A DNA stretch of 64,000 bases from Basidiobolus meristosporus CBS 931.73 (lineage: Eukaryota; Basidiobolomycota; Basidiobolomycetes; Basidiobolales; Basidiobolaceae), in contig MCFE01000115.1 in the NCBI GenBank assembly GCA_002104905.1, positions 1-64,000 on the forward strand. The letters are read 5' to 3'. The notes beneath the pieces are model-generated. The model made no database searches. It was given only the letters and a program-made list of their open reading frames with translations, and had not been told where the DNA came from. Positions 20,848 through 30,374 of this stretch are shown piece after piece (the first letter of the stretch is position 1; the number at the start of each line of letters is the position of its first letter). The position numbers were made by a program, and so were the translations under genes.

Positions 20848-22011
20848 ATGCTTCGTACTCTCGGTCGTCTCCAATCCATTGCCCCCAGAGTTGCCTCGGT
20901 CCGTGCTTTCAGCACCGGTTCCCCAGTTTTCCAACAGCACTCCTTCAAGCTCGAGGAGTCCGACTTCATCACCTACAACTGCGAGTCTCCCTCCCTCGAG
21001 GTTAGCTTCAGCAAGGATGAGCTCTTGCAGATTTACAGCGAGATGAACACTGTTCGTCGTCTCGAGATGGCCGCCGATGCCATGTACAAGGCCAAGATGA
21101 TCCGTGGTTTCTGCCACTTGTGCACTGGGCAAGAGGCCGTTGCCATTGGTATGGAGAAGGCCATCACCAAGAAGGATCATGTCATCACCTCCTACCGCTG
21201 CCACGGTTTCACCTGGATTCGTGGTGGTACCGTCAAGAGCGTCTTGGCCGAGTTGATGGGTCGTAAGGATGGTATTTCCCAAGGCAAGGGTGGCTCCATG
21301 CACATGTTCGCCAACCGTTTCTATGGTGGCAACGGTATCGTCGGTGCCCAGGTTCCTCTTGGCGCCGGCCTTGCCTTCACCTCCCAATACACCGAAGATG
21401 GCTCCTGCTCCTTCAGCCTGTACGGCGACGGTGCCGCCAACCAAGGTCAAGTTTTCGAGGCCTTCAACATGGCCAAGTTGTGGAACCTCCCCGCCGTCTT
21501 CGTCTGCGAGAACAACCTCTACGGTATGGGTACCTCCGCTCACCGCTCCAGCGCCAGCGTTGAGTACTTCAAGCGTGGTGACTACATCCCAGGTATCAAG
21601 GTCAATGGTATGGATGTCCTCTCCGTTTACCAAGCCTGCAAGTACGCTCGTGAATGGACCACCTCCGGCAAGGGACCTATCGTCCTTGAGATGCACACCT
21701 ATCGTTATGGTGGTCACTCCATGTCTGACCCCGGTACCACCTACCGTACCCGTGAGGAGGTCCAGACCATGCGCAGCACCAAGGACCCAGTCACCGGCTT
21801 GAAGAACCGTTTGTTGAGCGAAGGGATCGCCACCGAGGAGGAGCTGAAGGCCATCGAGAAGGAGTCCCGCAGATTTGTTGATGAGGAAGCGGCCGCTGCC
21901 AAGGCCTCCCCCGAGCCCGAGCTCAAGGAGCTCTGGACCGACATCTATGCCAAGGGCAGCGAGCCCAAGTTCCTTCGTGGCCGCCACAGTGAGGAGATCC
22001 ACAAGTACTAA
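20848..22011 (+). CDS. PDA1: Pyruvate dehydrogenase E1 component, alpha subunit, mitochondrial
   Basis: Thiamine-diphosphate-dependent decarboxylase subunit of the matrix pyruvate dehydrogenase complex. It is a single uninterrupted exon of 387 residues. The first ~25 residues (MLRTLGRLQSIAPRVASVRA) are an arginine-rich, acid-free presequence. The ThDP motif runs from GDGAANQGQVFEAFNMA to VFVCENNLYG. The regulatory phosphorylation loop YRYGGHSMSDPGTTYRTREE keeps both serine/threonine positions seen in other eukaryotic E1-alpha proteins. GFCHLCTGQEAVAIGME and SYRCHGFTW are also typical. Codon use is strongly biased to C-ending codons compared with neighbours, consistent with high expression. 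It is divergent from E3 and converges on MPP-beta. Confidence 0.98.
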   Translation: MLRTLGRLQSIAPRVASVRAFSTGSPVFQQHSFKLEESDFITYNCESPSLEVSFSKDELLQIYSEMNTVRRLEMAADAMYKAKMIRGFCHLCTGQEAVAIGMEKAITKKDHVITSYRCHGFTWIRGGTVKSVLAELMGRKDGISQGKGGSMHMFANRFYGGNGIVGAQVPLGAGLAFTSQYTEDGSCSFSLYGDGAANQGQVFEAFNMAKLWNLPAVFVCENNLYGMGTSAHRSSASVEYFKRGDYIPGIKVNGMDVLSVYQACKYAREWTTSGKGPIVLEMHTYRYGGHSMSDPGTTYRTREEVQTMRSTKDPVTGLKNRLLSEGIATEEELKAIEKESRRFVDEEAAAAKASPEPELKELWTDIYAKGSEPKFLRGRHSEEIHKY

Positions 22012-22529
22012 ATTTCTGCCATACATCGTAGAGAAACATGGTGTCCAAAATCTGTCATACATTCAACATAGCCACATAGCATTCCTCCCTCATCGCAATG
22101 CTTTAATCCCCCGAAGATACTAAGACCTGATCATCTATTTTGTCCACATCAACCCATTTCATTAAAGCATCCAAAACCACCCACATCTCCCTCAAAATTT
22201 TCCTACCCCGACGATCATTGGCCCGCCACAAGACCAATCAGACGCTCCTGGTACACAAAAAGGTACGTTGACAGGTTTTTAATGGAAATGAATCCCCTTT
22301 CAGCTGCAGGGGTTGGATGGAAAGTGGCGGATTAGGAGACGGCCGCCCATTGGATGGCAGCGGTGTGGGGGAGTGGTGGTTGGGGACGGTGACAGGGGAA
22401 GTATGTGTGTAAGGGTTAGGGTTGGGTCAGCAATGCTACATCTACTTCGTTCAAGGCAAACGACGAACCATGGCATGAATGAAATATTTAATGAAAGAAT
22501 GAAATTGATGAGTGAACTAGCATAGCTGT
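22012..22529. other. Convergent 3' intergenic region with telobox-like motif
   Basis: 518 bp between the stops of PDH E1-alpha and MPP-beta, with no gene. It contains GGGTTAGGGTTGGG at 22413-22426, the same telomere-repeat-like string seen in the divergent PDH region, and a CCAATCAGA at about 22232. Being downstream of both genes, these may be fortuitous. Confidence 0.5.
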
Positions 22530-24221
22530 TTAGAATCTATTCAAACTCATGACTCCTCTGACACGGTTGTAGTCGGGCAATCCTTCGATGCTACCCAATC
22601 CGACAACGGCCACCTCCTTGTCCCAGAGGTAGTAGTTGGCCACTCTGCGGACATCTTTGGAGGTGATTTGGTCGATCACGCTGGCGATTTCGCTGGCTTC
22701 TATGCGCTTGCCAACCGAGATCACTTGGCTACCGATGGTTTCGGCCACTGCGGCGGGGCTGTCCAATCCCATGTACAAGGAGGCCTTGACTTGTTGCTTG
22801 GCGCGTTCAACCTCTCCCTCGCTGATGGTGGTGCTGAGGCGAGCCCATTCCAATTGCATGAAGTACACCAAATCGTCAATGGTGGATTTGCTCTCGGTGT
22901 TGAGGTAGATACCCCAGAGACCAGTGTCTTTGTAGGATAGGTTGAAGGAATCGAAGCTGTTGGCGAGCTTGTTGGTGTTGACGATGTGGGAGAATCGGGA
23001 AGAAAGGTGGGCGGCGGAGCCGAGGGTGCGGTCCCAGGATCCCATGATTGCTTGCATGACGAGCATGGTGTAGTAGTCAGGGGAGTATGCGGGCGCTCCC
23101 TCGACGGCGAGTGCGATATGGGCGGCGGGGTTAAGATCGTCGCGAATACGAATTTCGGAGCCGTAGAAGGATGGCTTGGTGGGGTGGGTGGCGCGGGGAG
23201 CCTCCTTGAGGGCGTTGAAGTTCTTCTCAGCAAGACGGACGAGTTCTTCGTGATCGACAGCACCAGCTCCAACAAGGACCATGCGGTTGGCGGTGTAGTT
23301 GTCGGCCACGAATCTGGAAAGGTCATCTCTGTTCAATTGAAGAATGTTCTCTTTCAAGGCGAGAACTGGGCGGCCAAGGTCGTTGCCTTGGAAAGCGGTG
23401 GCGTGCAAGTGATCGAAGACGACGTCACGGGGGTTGGAGTCGGCCTTCTCTTGCTCTCTGAAGAGAACTTGACGTTCGGCCTCGATAGCCTCTTCACTGA
23501 GAGTTGAGTTCTGCACGACATCGGCGACGATCTCAACTGCGGAGGAGACGGAGGATTTTAATGTGTGAGCGAAGTAAGCGGTTTGTTCGCGGGTGGTATA
23601 GGCGTCGAGTTTACCACCCATCTTTCCTACCAACTTCTCGAAATCAGCGCCGGAACGGCTATGAGTTCCCTAGTAATGGGGGCAATCCATTCGTTTAGAT
23701 GGTTGGGTTAGGTGGAGGGGTGCCAGAGGGAATATCCTACCTTGAAGGCCAAGTGTTCGACAAAATGGGCAGCACCGGTGTTGCTCAGATTTTCATCACG
23801 GCTACCGGCATCGATCCAAACACCAACGGTGGCGGTTTGGGATCCTGGGATGGTCTCGGTGGCGATGGTCAACCCGTTGGAAAGGGTGGTGGTGCGAGTT
23901 TTGGAGTCGGCAGCGGTTGCCAAGGTTCTAGCCAAGGTAGGAATGGCACGAGCGTTCTAAGTATCACAAAAACAAAACCCAGATCAATACGTGAAACGCC
24001 GCTATTTCATACAACAAACGCAACAACTGCTTAAGAAGGTGCAATCAACCATGAAGGGGTTTCTCACTTGAACCATGAGTGAAAGGGCCTTTCGTCAAGG
24101 TTCTTCGCAAGAGAAGAAGGAACGCTACAAACAAAGCAAGAGAAAAAACGGAACTTGCCTGGCGAGCTAGGCCAGAGGCGTGGATTCTGGCGACGTTTTG
24201 AGCGAGAATACGAGAAGCCAT
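22530..24221 (-). CDS. MAS1: Mitochondrial processing peptidase beta subunit
   Basis: Zinc metalloprotease subunit that removes presequences from imported matrix proteins. Exon 2 is 23741-23956 and exon 3 is 22530-23669. The first exon (from the ATG at 24221) ends either at 24159 before a GC donor in the context CAG/GCAAGT, or at 24129 before a weak GTAGCG donor. Both keep the frame, giving 472 or 482 residues. The presequence [20 protein letters not shown] is typical. The active site is HFVEHLAFK (HxxEH zinc ligands), completed by the downstream Glu in the VLFREQEKA region. [18 protein letters not shown] is also conserved in MPP-beta and Core1. The intact HxxEH separates it from an inactive alpha subunit or Core2. 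Confidence 0.95.
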
Positions 24222-24470
24222 TTTGCCAAAGTGAATATCTGGGCAGTATGGAGATTCAAGTCAGCGGTAAGGACAATAAAGAGCACCACAATAACATTGG
24301 GGTGTGTAATTCAAAAACGAAAAATTGTTGGGGTCACGCATATTTTCCTGATGTCACGTGAGCCACGAGCTAAGCACCGTCCCCAGGATATCTATGACCA
24401 AGCCATCTCACCTACCCCACATGAAGTCCGTTGTCTCGAACGATCGCTGGCTTTCATCCCAACCTAGCCC

Positions 24471-24490
24471 AACCCTAACCCTAGCCCTAG
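24471..24490. promoter_or_regulatory. Telobox-like motif cluster upstream of MPP-beta
   Basis: A run of AACCCTAACCC followed by two CTAGCCC-like variants lies about 250 bp upstream of the MPP-beta start and 300 bp downstream of the SDH4 stop. It equals two telomeric TTAGGG-type units on the minus strand. Short telobox motifs bind Myb/TRF-like factors in promoters of many fungal and plant genes; here that is inference. Confidence 0.5.
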
Positions 24491-24793
24491 CCTCCACTCC
24501 ACACCCCAACTGAGAATTTTTCGCACAAATCTCCCCAAAAGGGACTTGTTTATCTAAAATACAAATACGCAAGATAGCTTTGTATAAATTAACCAATATG
24601 GGTGTTGGAGCAAGGAAGTGTTTAATTGAATGGTTCTTCAACGTATTTACTAGTGAGTGATGGTGGTGTTTGGTATAGATATTTCAGTAATGCATGCCCT
24701 TGGCTTGGCTAATTCCGCCAAATAACCGGCTTAAAATCATGTAAAAATGTGGTTGCCAATATTTTTTATCTCTGGGGGGGGGGGAGATTGAGC

Positions 24794-25350
24794 TTAAGCT
24801 TTCCACAGCTTCTTGACTGTTTCGGTGATACCATCTCCGTTGGTGTTCAATTCGTAGCAACCGTACAAAGTCAGTGCGGTGGCAGCACGAAGTGCCCAGG
24901 TAGTTGCCACGTTGAGGACTGGGGTCTTACGGTGTGGCAAATAATCGGTGATGATTGCTTGGAAACCGATGTGGCAATGGGCGGGGATAATAACACCAAG
25001 GGAATAATCAACGATGGGATGGGCTCCATAGATAAGGGGGTAGAAAGTTAAGGGTATTAAGGAGGCGGAGAGGGCACGCTCGATATTCCAATGCATAGAG
25101 CCGTGGCTACGGCTCACTGCGTGAATGGTCAAGCCATCGGCGTTTTTGGCCACAGCCTCACCTTGGGCAGGCTTGGTGTTCTTCAAAGAAGTGACACGAC
25201 CTTTGGGATTATTAGCACCAATTGAGAAACACCAACTTATATCCCTATCAACTTACCAGTTTGGAAGCTACGGATGGCACCTAGACGAATGCTGGGACCA
25301 ACCAAAGAACAGTGGCGAAGAGTGGAAGTGGTGAGAGCACGAGAAGCCAT
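24794..25350 (-). CDS. SDH4: Succinate dehydrogenase membrane anchor subunit (CybS)
   Basis: Inner-membrane subunit that anchors complex II and helps bind ubiquinone and heme b. Two exons (25257-25350, 24794-25200; intron 56 nt) give 166 residues. The N-terminus MASRALTTSTLRHCSLVG is a presequence-like basic segment. The mature part has the family signature SHGSMHWNIERALSASLIPL and IIPAHCHIGFQAIITDYLPH, with the His of HCHIGF as likely heme ligand and the DY pair near the quinone site. Three hydrophobic segments follow at about residues 80-100, 103-122 and 133-153. An 11-G run (24774-24784) begins 10 bp after the stop codon. Confidence 0.93.
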
Positions 25351-26143
25351 GATAATGCTGGAATAAAGCAACATTCATAGGTTAGAAACACGACGGGCAT
25401 CCGCATGACTACCAGGGAGAGTTGAACATACATTTGGTAAAGCTATACAGATAACGGAAGGAGAAGTGACAAGTTAGCTAAGAAGAGAGCACACACTAAT
25501 AAGAAAAGACGGACACGTCAAGATAGGCGTACCTAAAATATTGGCAAATGGGTGGGGTGACGGACTTGGATCCAAGGGGTTTAGACTGCTCAAAAATTGA
25601 TTTACACCCTCATGTTACCTGTCATCCTTCAAGTGAACCTCCTGGCCACCCAATCACCACAACATAACAACCCTTTCTTACCCCTCTTTATCCGAATTCA
25701 CCCACGCAGAGAGTCCGAGATTCCCACATGAAAGCTTATATTTTTATGTATTATGCAATATAAGACCGCCCTCCACCAATCAGATCTCCACCAAGGTCCG
25801 GTGGTAACATTCTCATTTGGATGAGGTTGCACGTGAAGTGCGAAGGAATTGACAGCTGCTGGAGTGTAGAATCGACTCGGAATACTTTGGGGCTCCAGGA
25901 CTAAGTGGCTTTGATGTGATTTCCGTGGGACAATCAGAAACATCGTTTCCAGAAATGAGTTAATTGACCAACCAGTTAACCGATGATCATTGATCTGATT
26001 GTTTCCCGAGTCGGACGGTGTGTCCCAGCCAAAACAATGATTAGGTTGCACGGACGTCGGTGTTGCCGCATAGCAAACGCGAACACGTAGGGCTGGTTAA
26101 AGGCTATAAAATTGTACGGGTGTGCCGGCCATTGGATACCGAA
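25351..26143. promoter_or_regulatory. Divergent upstream region of SDH4 and the wall-protein gene
   Basis: About 790 bp between divergent starts. A CCAAT-type element ACCAATCAGA lies at 25775-25784, about 425 bp from SDH4; CCAAT is the site of the Hap complex that drives respiratory genes in fungi. On the other side a TATA-like TATAAAAT lies at 26105-26112, only 34 bp before the wall-protein ATG. Nothing else is recognised. Confidence 0.45.
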
Positions 26144-26805
26144 ATGAACTTCTATTTTGCATTCCTTATTCTCATCCACCTGGCCAGAGCAGCTGCTGAA
26201 GTTTATCTCACCGCCCCCGTGGAAGGGACCGTCTGGGAAATCGGAAGTAATGTCACTCTGGCATGGAAAATCAAGCCTGAAACCAACTCCACACAAACTG
26301 TTGACCTCGGGCTATTTTCGGGCCCCGAATACAATCTGTCACTAAAAATGGTGATCGCCAACGAAGTACCGTCCGAAGGTGGATCTTTCAAGTGGCAAGT
26401 GCCTCAGGATACCCCACCGGGGGCAAATTACACCGTTCGTATTGGCAAGGCAGGAGACTGGTCATACAGTCATTACTTCGAGATACGTCAGAACCTTCCG
26501 TCACCAACGAACGAACCAACTGTCACAACGGACTCCCCAGACCTCCGTCCACTAGCTTTTCCGAAGCCTCGCAAAATTTCGAGCCCGTCCGTACGAGCAC
26601 CGTTACACTCTCGTACACTCCTGTCGCGATCACTGATCAAAATAGCGCCTCGCCCACGTATTCCCCTAGCCCATCGATGGTCCAAAAAGCCGACCCGTAT
26701 GCGGGGATTTCCAGAACACCCTATCCAAGTGGAGGCGCTTACTTGACGTTTAGCCGCTCTCATCTGTGCATCTTCCTAGCTGCCATCGTGTTGGTGGTAG
26801 GCTGA
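26144..26805 (+). CDS. Secreted Kre9/Knh1-domain protein with probable GPI anchor
   Basis: Probable cell-surface protein. The first exon starts with a clear signal peptide (MNFYFAFLILIHLARAAA). It then has a Kre9/Knh1-type N-terminal beta domain: VYLTAPVEGTVWEIGSNVTL, LAWKIKPETN and QDTPPGANYTVRIGKAGDWS, ending YSHYFEI. The frame must change to reach a Ser/Thr-rich stretch (STVTLSYTPVAITDQNS) and a C-terminal hydrophobic tail (HLCIFLAAIVLVVG) that looks like a GPI-addition signal. A 56-nt intron 26500-26555 (GTCACC...CACTAG) does this exactly, giving 201 residues. Without the intron the frame runs on as a basic, unlikely tail to 26746. The intron model is therefore preferred but its donor is weak. 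In yeast, Kre9/Knh1 affect beta-1,6-glucan; function here is not proven. Confidence 0.75.
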
Positions 26806-26921
26806 AATTCTACGGCGTTTGATATCTTCGACGTTTCATGAATCTGTGTAAATTTCCTTCTTTCTTGTACAAAATCCGATGTATTCATAAATCGCCCGAG
26901 TCCGTGTCTTAAACACTCCAA

Positions 26922-26929
26922 TATAAATA
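26922..26929 (+). promoter_or_regulatory. TATA box of the secreted-protein gene
   Basis: TATAAATA lies 55 bp before the ATG at 26984, a normal TATA-to-start spacing with a short 5' UTR. Confidence 0.55.
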
Positions 26930-26983
26930 CCGGCCCTCTGGGTGGCGTCGATAAGCTAATTATCCAACTCACTCAAGTTTCCT

Positions 26984-27529
26984 ATGAAAATTTCCCCTCT
27001 TTACTTCGCCTTGGCTCTCTGCGTCCTGGAGGGCACTTACGCCCGGGCGATCGATGCTTCTCCCAGCTACTTCCATATCATTACAACATCCAGATCCAAG
27101 CGAGATGTTTCCAATAGGTACAGAGATACGCCGATCAAGGCTGATCTACGTGGCTCGTACTCTCGGGGTCGGAATCCGCCTCAGCAATATAGAGCAGCCG
27201 ACGGCTCCGCTGACCAGTACGGCAGAAGGGGAAACCAACAGAATAACCAGGTTTATGACGTTCGTGACATGTCGGGGAACGGCGAAGAGGGCTACAACGA
27301 AGATGGACACCATTCCAGGGATGACGACTACACCCGTGCTCCTTCCGCAACCAGCACTCCCGACACCACAGCAGTCACCGCCGATCCAACAACAACCAGT
27401 TCCGTGTCCACAACGGAAGGGACCTCAACCGCTACCTCCACGGCCACCCCGACGCAGACTCCGTGCAACAGGCTGATCGATGTCAATGCGAACATCCTCG
27501 GCTCCGTGGTGGACCTCTGCCTGTTATGA
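26984..27529 (+). CDS. Secreted Ser/Thr-rich protein of unknown function
   Basis: Single exon of 181 residues with a signal peptide (MKISPLYFALALCVLEGTYA). I do not recognise a domain. After the signal is a Kex2-like dibasic site (SRSKRDV at about residue 40). Next comes a hydrophilic Gly/Arg/Asn/Gln-rich central part (residues ~45-110) and a Thr/Ser tract of about 45 residues likely to be O-glycosylated. The Cys-containing end is NRLIDVNANILGSVVDLCLL. The end is not a strong GPI signal. It follows the Kre9-like gene in the same direction, with 178 bp between them, suggesting another wall or extracellular protein. Homology to named families cannot be claimed. Confidence 0.6.
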   Translation: MKISPLYFALALCVLEGTYARAIDASPSYFHIITTSRSKRDVSNRYRDTPIKADLRGSYSRGRNPPQQYRAADGSADQYGRRGNQQNNQVYDVRDMSGNGEEGYNEDGHHSRDDDYTRAPSATSTPDTTAVTADPTTTSSVSTTEGTSTATSTATPTQTPCNRLIDVNANILGSVVDLCLL

Positions 27530-27667
27530 AGCCAACCCTTTCCGCAATGTCGTTTGCTGAAATACCACTTTATTAGGGGGATGTTTATACAATCAAGGTA
27601 CCAACAAGCTCTAGAATATACATGAAATGCTGGCAATGCCGGGAATTCCAATAAATCGATCCATTCA

Positions 27668-29592
27668 TTATAAACCGGATGCCTCCACATGCTTTAGCAC
27701 GATGTCCAGATGGTCGAGGTAGGTGTTGTGTCCACTGACCACTTCGGTAAGGTCGACCGAGCGAATCCCCGGAATGTCCACTGGTTCCAGGCCGGCCGCA
27801 TTGAGGCTCAGGTTATGCACTCGGAACAGAAAACCAAGCACCCAGTCGTTTTTCGAGTAGCCGTTCACAAACCGGCGCGAAACAACGCTGGAAGCCGCCA
27901 TCCAGCGCTTGGGGTCAATCGTGATCGGGGCCCCTAGCAAGATCACTACATCGTTGTTAGCCAGCCGATCTCGAGGAGATCTCATGCGAGTCCAACTTAC
28001 CTTCGTCTACCAGGCCGGATTTCCCGCGATTCGCGAGCTCCACAAGGCATTCGAAGATGGCCAACGCACCCAGGGAGTAGCCGACCTGTGGTGGGAAACA
28101 AAAGGGTTAGCATGGTGCCGCAACTTGCGATCAACCTCCTCCTCCACCTACCAAAGAAGTCGGCCGGTGGCCTTGCACTCTCTCGACCAACACGTCCGCT
28201 AGGATAAGACCCGCCTTTTTCGCCCTGTCTATCCCGGTGATCCATGGGTTATCGATCAAATTCCCTGCCTTGATGAGGGACATGGGGAGTGCTATCGACG
28301 CCATCAGCGGTGCCATGGCCGTGTGTTTGATGATTTGTTTGGCCGTCATGCTGGCGGCCTTGGTGGCGAGAAAAGAGTCCAAGGCGTTTCCCAACGAGAG
28401 CAGCTCCTGTGATTCGAATACCAAACTATATGTGTCGTGAGGTGGCTGGTTGGCGAAGTTCATCTGCCACGGGAAGGTTGCGTCATCCAGGGTTCGCAGG
28501 TAGCCGGGGACTACGATGGTCACGTTGAGGGAAGGTGTGGACGGAGCCTGTTCGGTCACATGGATAGGTTTGAAGTAGAATTCCCTCAGGCTGCGCATCC
28601 TTCTGGTCACTTTCAATCCTATGGAGCATAACCTGGTTAGTGGCGCTTGAATGGGCTGCGTCTGAGCTATAGCCTGGCTTACCGGTTAATCCACCTCCAG
28701 CAATCCCGAACAACGAGGAGATGACTGCCACTCCCGTAGTCGAGGCGAGGAATGCTGTGCCGCCAAGACCAAGTGCACCTACTCCCGCTACGACCAACGG
28801 TGCCGCCAGACCACCTGTAAGCCCGATGGCCGTGGCGCCAACCACGGCAGAAACTCCGGTGGCGATCCACCTCAACTTCTTCTTTCTGGAACGCGCGTCG
28901 ACACTCGCTTTTGTGGTTTCCTCCATGGCGTCCCCCGGATCTTGCCCGGACAGTTTGGCCAGGAAAAGTGCCTCGGCTACGCGTTGCTCGGTGTGAAGAG
29001 CGTATTCGGCCGGGAGGTACAGGATGCTCGCCAGGCGGAACAGAGCGGCTCGGGATCGCGCGTCGTACTCGCCGACTTTATTCTCGTGCTCCTGGTGCTT
29101 CTTGATCTCCTTTCTTGACTCCGTACCGCGTTCCTGGTGGGTGTCGAGCAAACCGAGGCAAATCAAGAGGAAATCCCAGAGGACCTCCATGCGTAGATCT
29201 CTACTTGGGCCAGCGAGGGATCTGGCCAACGCGTCGATCATCAAACCACCCTGCTCCTCCATCTTCCGGTATCCCTCCGCCACCAGCGATCGTTGCTCTA
29301 AAGGGGTGCATGCAAAGTTTGGTTAGTGCCATGGGACATGGGTGGCGTTGACTTGACTGGATTTACCTATCGGGTCGACGATTGCGAAGTGATGAAATAC
29401 GCTCTCTCGGAACCGGGATATCCAATCAGACTCCCTGTCCCCAAGCTGCTCTATCGCCACGAGGATCAGTTTGACCACGGACACTCTGTCCGTCTCGTTC
29501 CACGTCCGGGTGAAATAGGGGAGGCTGTCCTCCTGCTGCTGCTGCTGCTGCTGATGCGGCTTGGAAAAATGCAATCTATTGAAAGGACTCAT
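27668..29592 (-). CDS. TMCO4/Mil1 family (DUF726) putative lipase-like protein
   Basis: Five exons (29367-29592, 28683-29297, 28152-28618, 28001-28085, 27668-27945) join in frame to 556 residues. The N-terminal part carries a poly-Gln run encoded by CAG repeats and an alpha-helical region. A Gly/Ala-rich hydrophobic hairpin follows (VVGATAIGLTGGLAAPLVVA and GLGGTAFLASTTGVAVISSL). The C-terminal alpha/beta-hydrolase-like domain has VVPGYLRTLDDAT, the nucleophile elbow VGYSLGALAIFECLV (GxSxG) and EVILLGAPITIDPKRW. This order is diagnostic of DUF726, which includes human TMCO4 and yeast Mil1 (YFL034W), the latter reported to bind the AP-1 adaptor. The substrate is unknown. The ATG at 29592 is chosen because upstream codons in the longer frame look non-coding. 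It is the last host gene before the transposon region. Confidence 0.9.
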
Positions 29593-30374
29593 GATAATCG
29601 ATAGCCACTGTGCCCTTTCATCCCATTTATAGGCCACACGAGTGAAATATTTACCCGACCAGGACAATGACCCTAGGATCCCTTGGATTCCAGGGAATCG
29701 GTCTTCGGTCTGCAGATTGGCTGGTGAATCGAAACCTGAAACGGCTATCTTACGCATTAGGCAACTTCCTCAACCACGGGAAGGTGAATCGAACTCTTCC
29801 CATCCTCTTCTTCCTTTGGAATCTTCCGATCTCTATTGGCTGTCTGGGCGAGATTGTCGCATGGTCATCTCTTGGCGACCAGAGATCGGCGTGGTCGATA
29901 AGACGCAATGAATCCGAAGCTAATGGTCTCCCAGTGACGCATTGATTAGGTCCAACCCACAAATAACCTCGCATAGCCACTATCCTGGGATTGCATGATC
30001 TGAATGTGCTTGAATGTGCTCAACACCACGTATCGCAAATCATCATCATCATCATAATGATAATATGGTGGCCCATTGTGAGTGGATGTTTGGTTCGGCG
30101 CCTAATTGTAATCACGATCTCATTTCTGGCCAATGTTTCCAAACTCCAGGTGGTGTTTGGGTTGATTTGGCAAGATCTTTTATGGGTTCTTCTCCATTAC
30201 GCAGATGGCAAAAAGCCCAGGAGTCCTCCATTCGGCCAATTGCTGGACTATGAACCATTGAGTTCATATGTCGTTTGTTTGGGATGTTGGGTTAGGTAGA
30301 GCTATCTTGAGCTTTGGTGGCATTCTGAAAGTTTGCCTTTTCAACCTCATTCTTTGTACATGATTCTTTGGAAC
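29593..30374. other. Gene-TE boundary region, ATC microsatellite
   Basis: No supported gene. It holds a repeated 10-mer (TGAATGTGCT at 30001-30010 and again at 30011-30020) and an (ATC) microsatellite of six units around 30039-30056. From about 30,300 onwards the sequence becomes AT-rich and transposon-derived. Confidence 0.5.

Noticed and set aside
20713-22062. 449-codon minus-strand frame opposite PDH E1-alpha
   Set aside because: Antisense shadow created by C-ending codon bias; Gly/Leu/Val-rich with no family pattern.
24471-24490. True interstitial telomere
   Set aside because: Only about two exact repeat units are present and similar short motifs recur beside other genes, which fits a promoter motif better than a telomere scar.
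26060-26143. Upstream ATG at 26060 as start of the Kre9-like protein
   Set aside because: It would place about 28 basic residues before a perfect signal peptide; the ATG at 26144 fits the signal peptide, and a TATA-like box lies between the two.
29521-29560. CTG/CAG repeat as an independent microsatellite feature
   Set aside because: It lies inside the first exon of the TMCO4-like gene and encodes its poly-Gln run.
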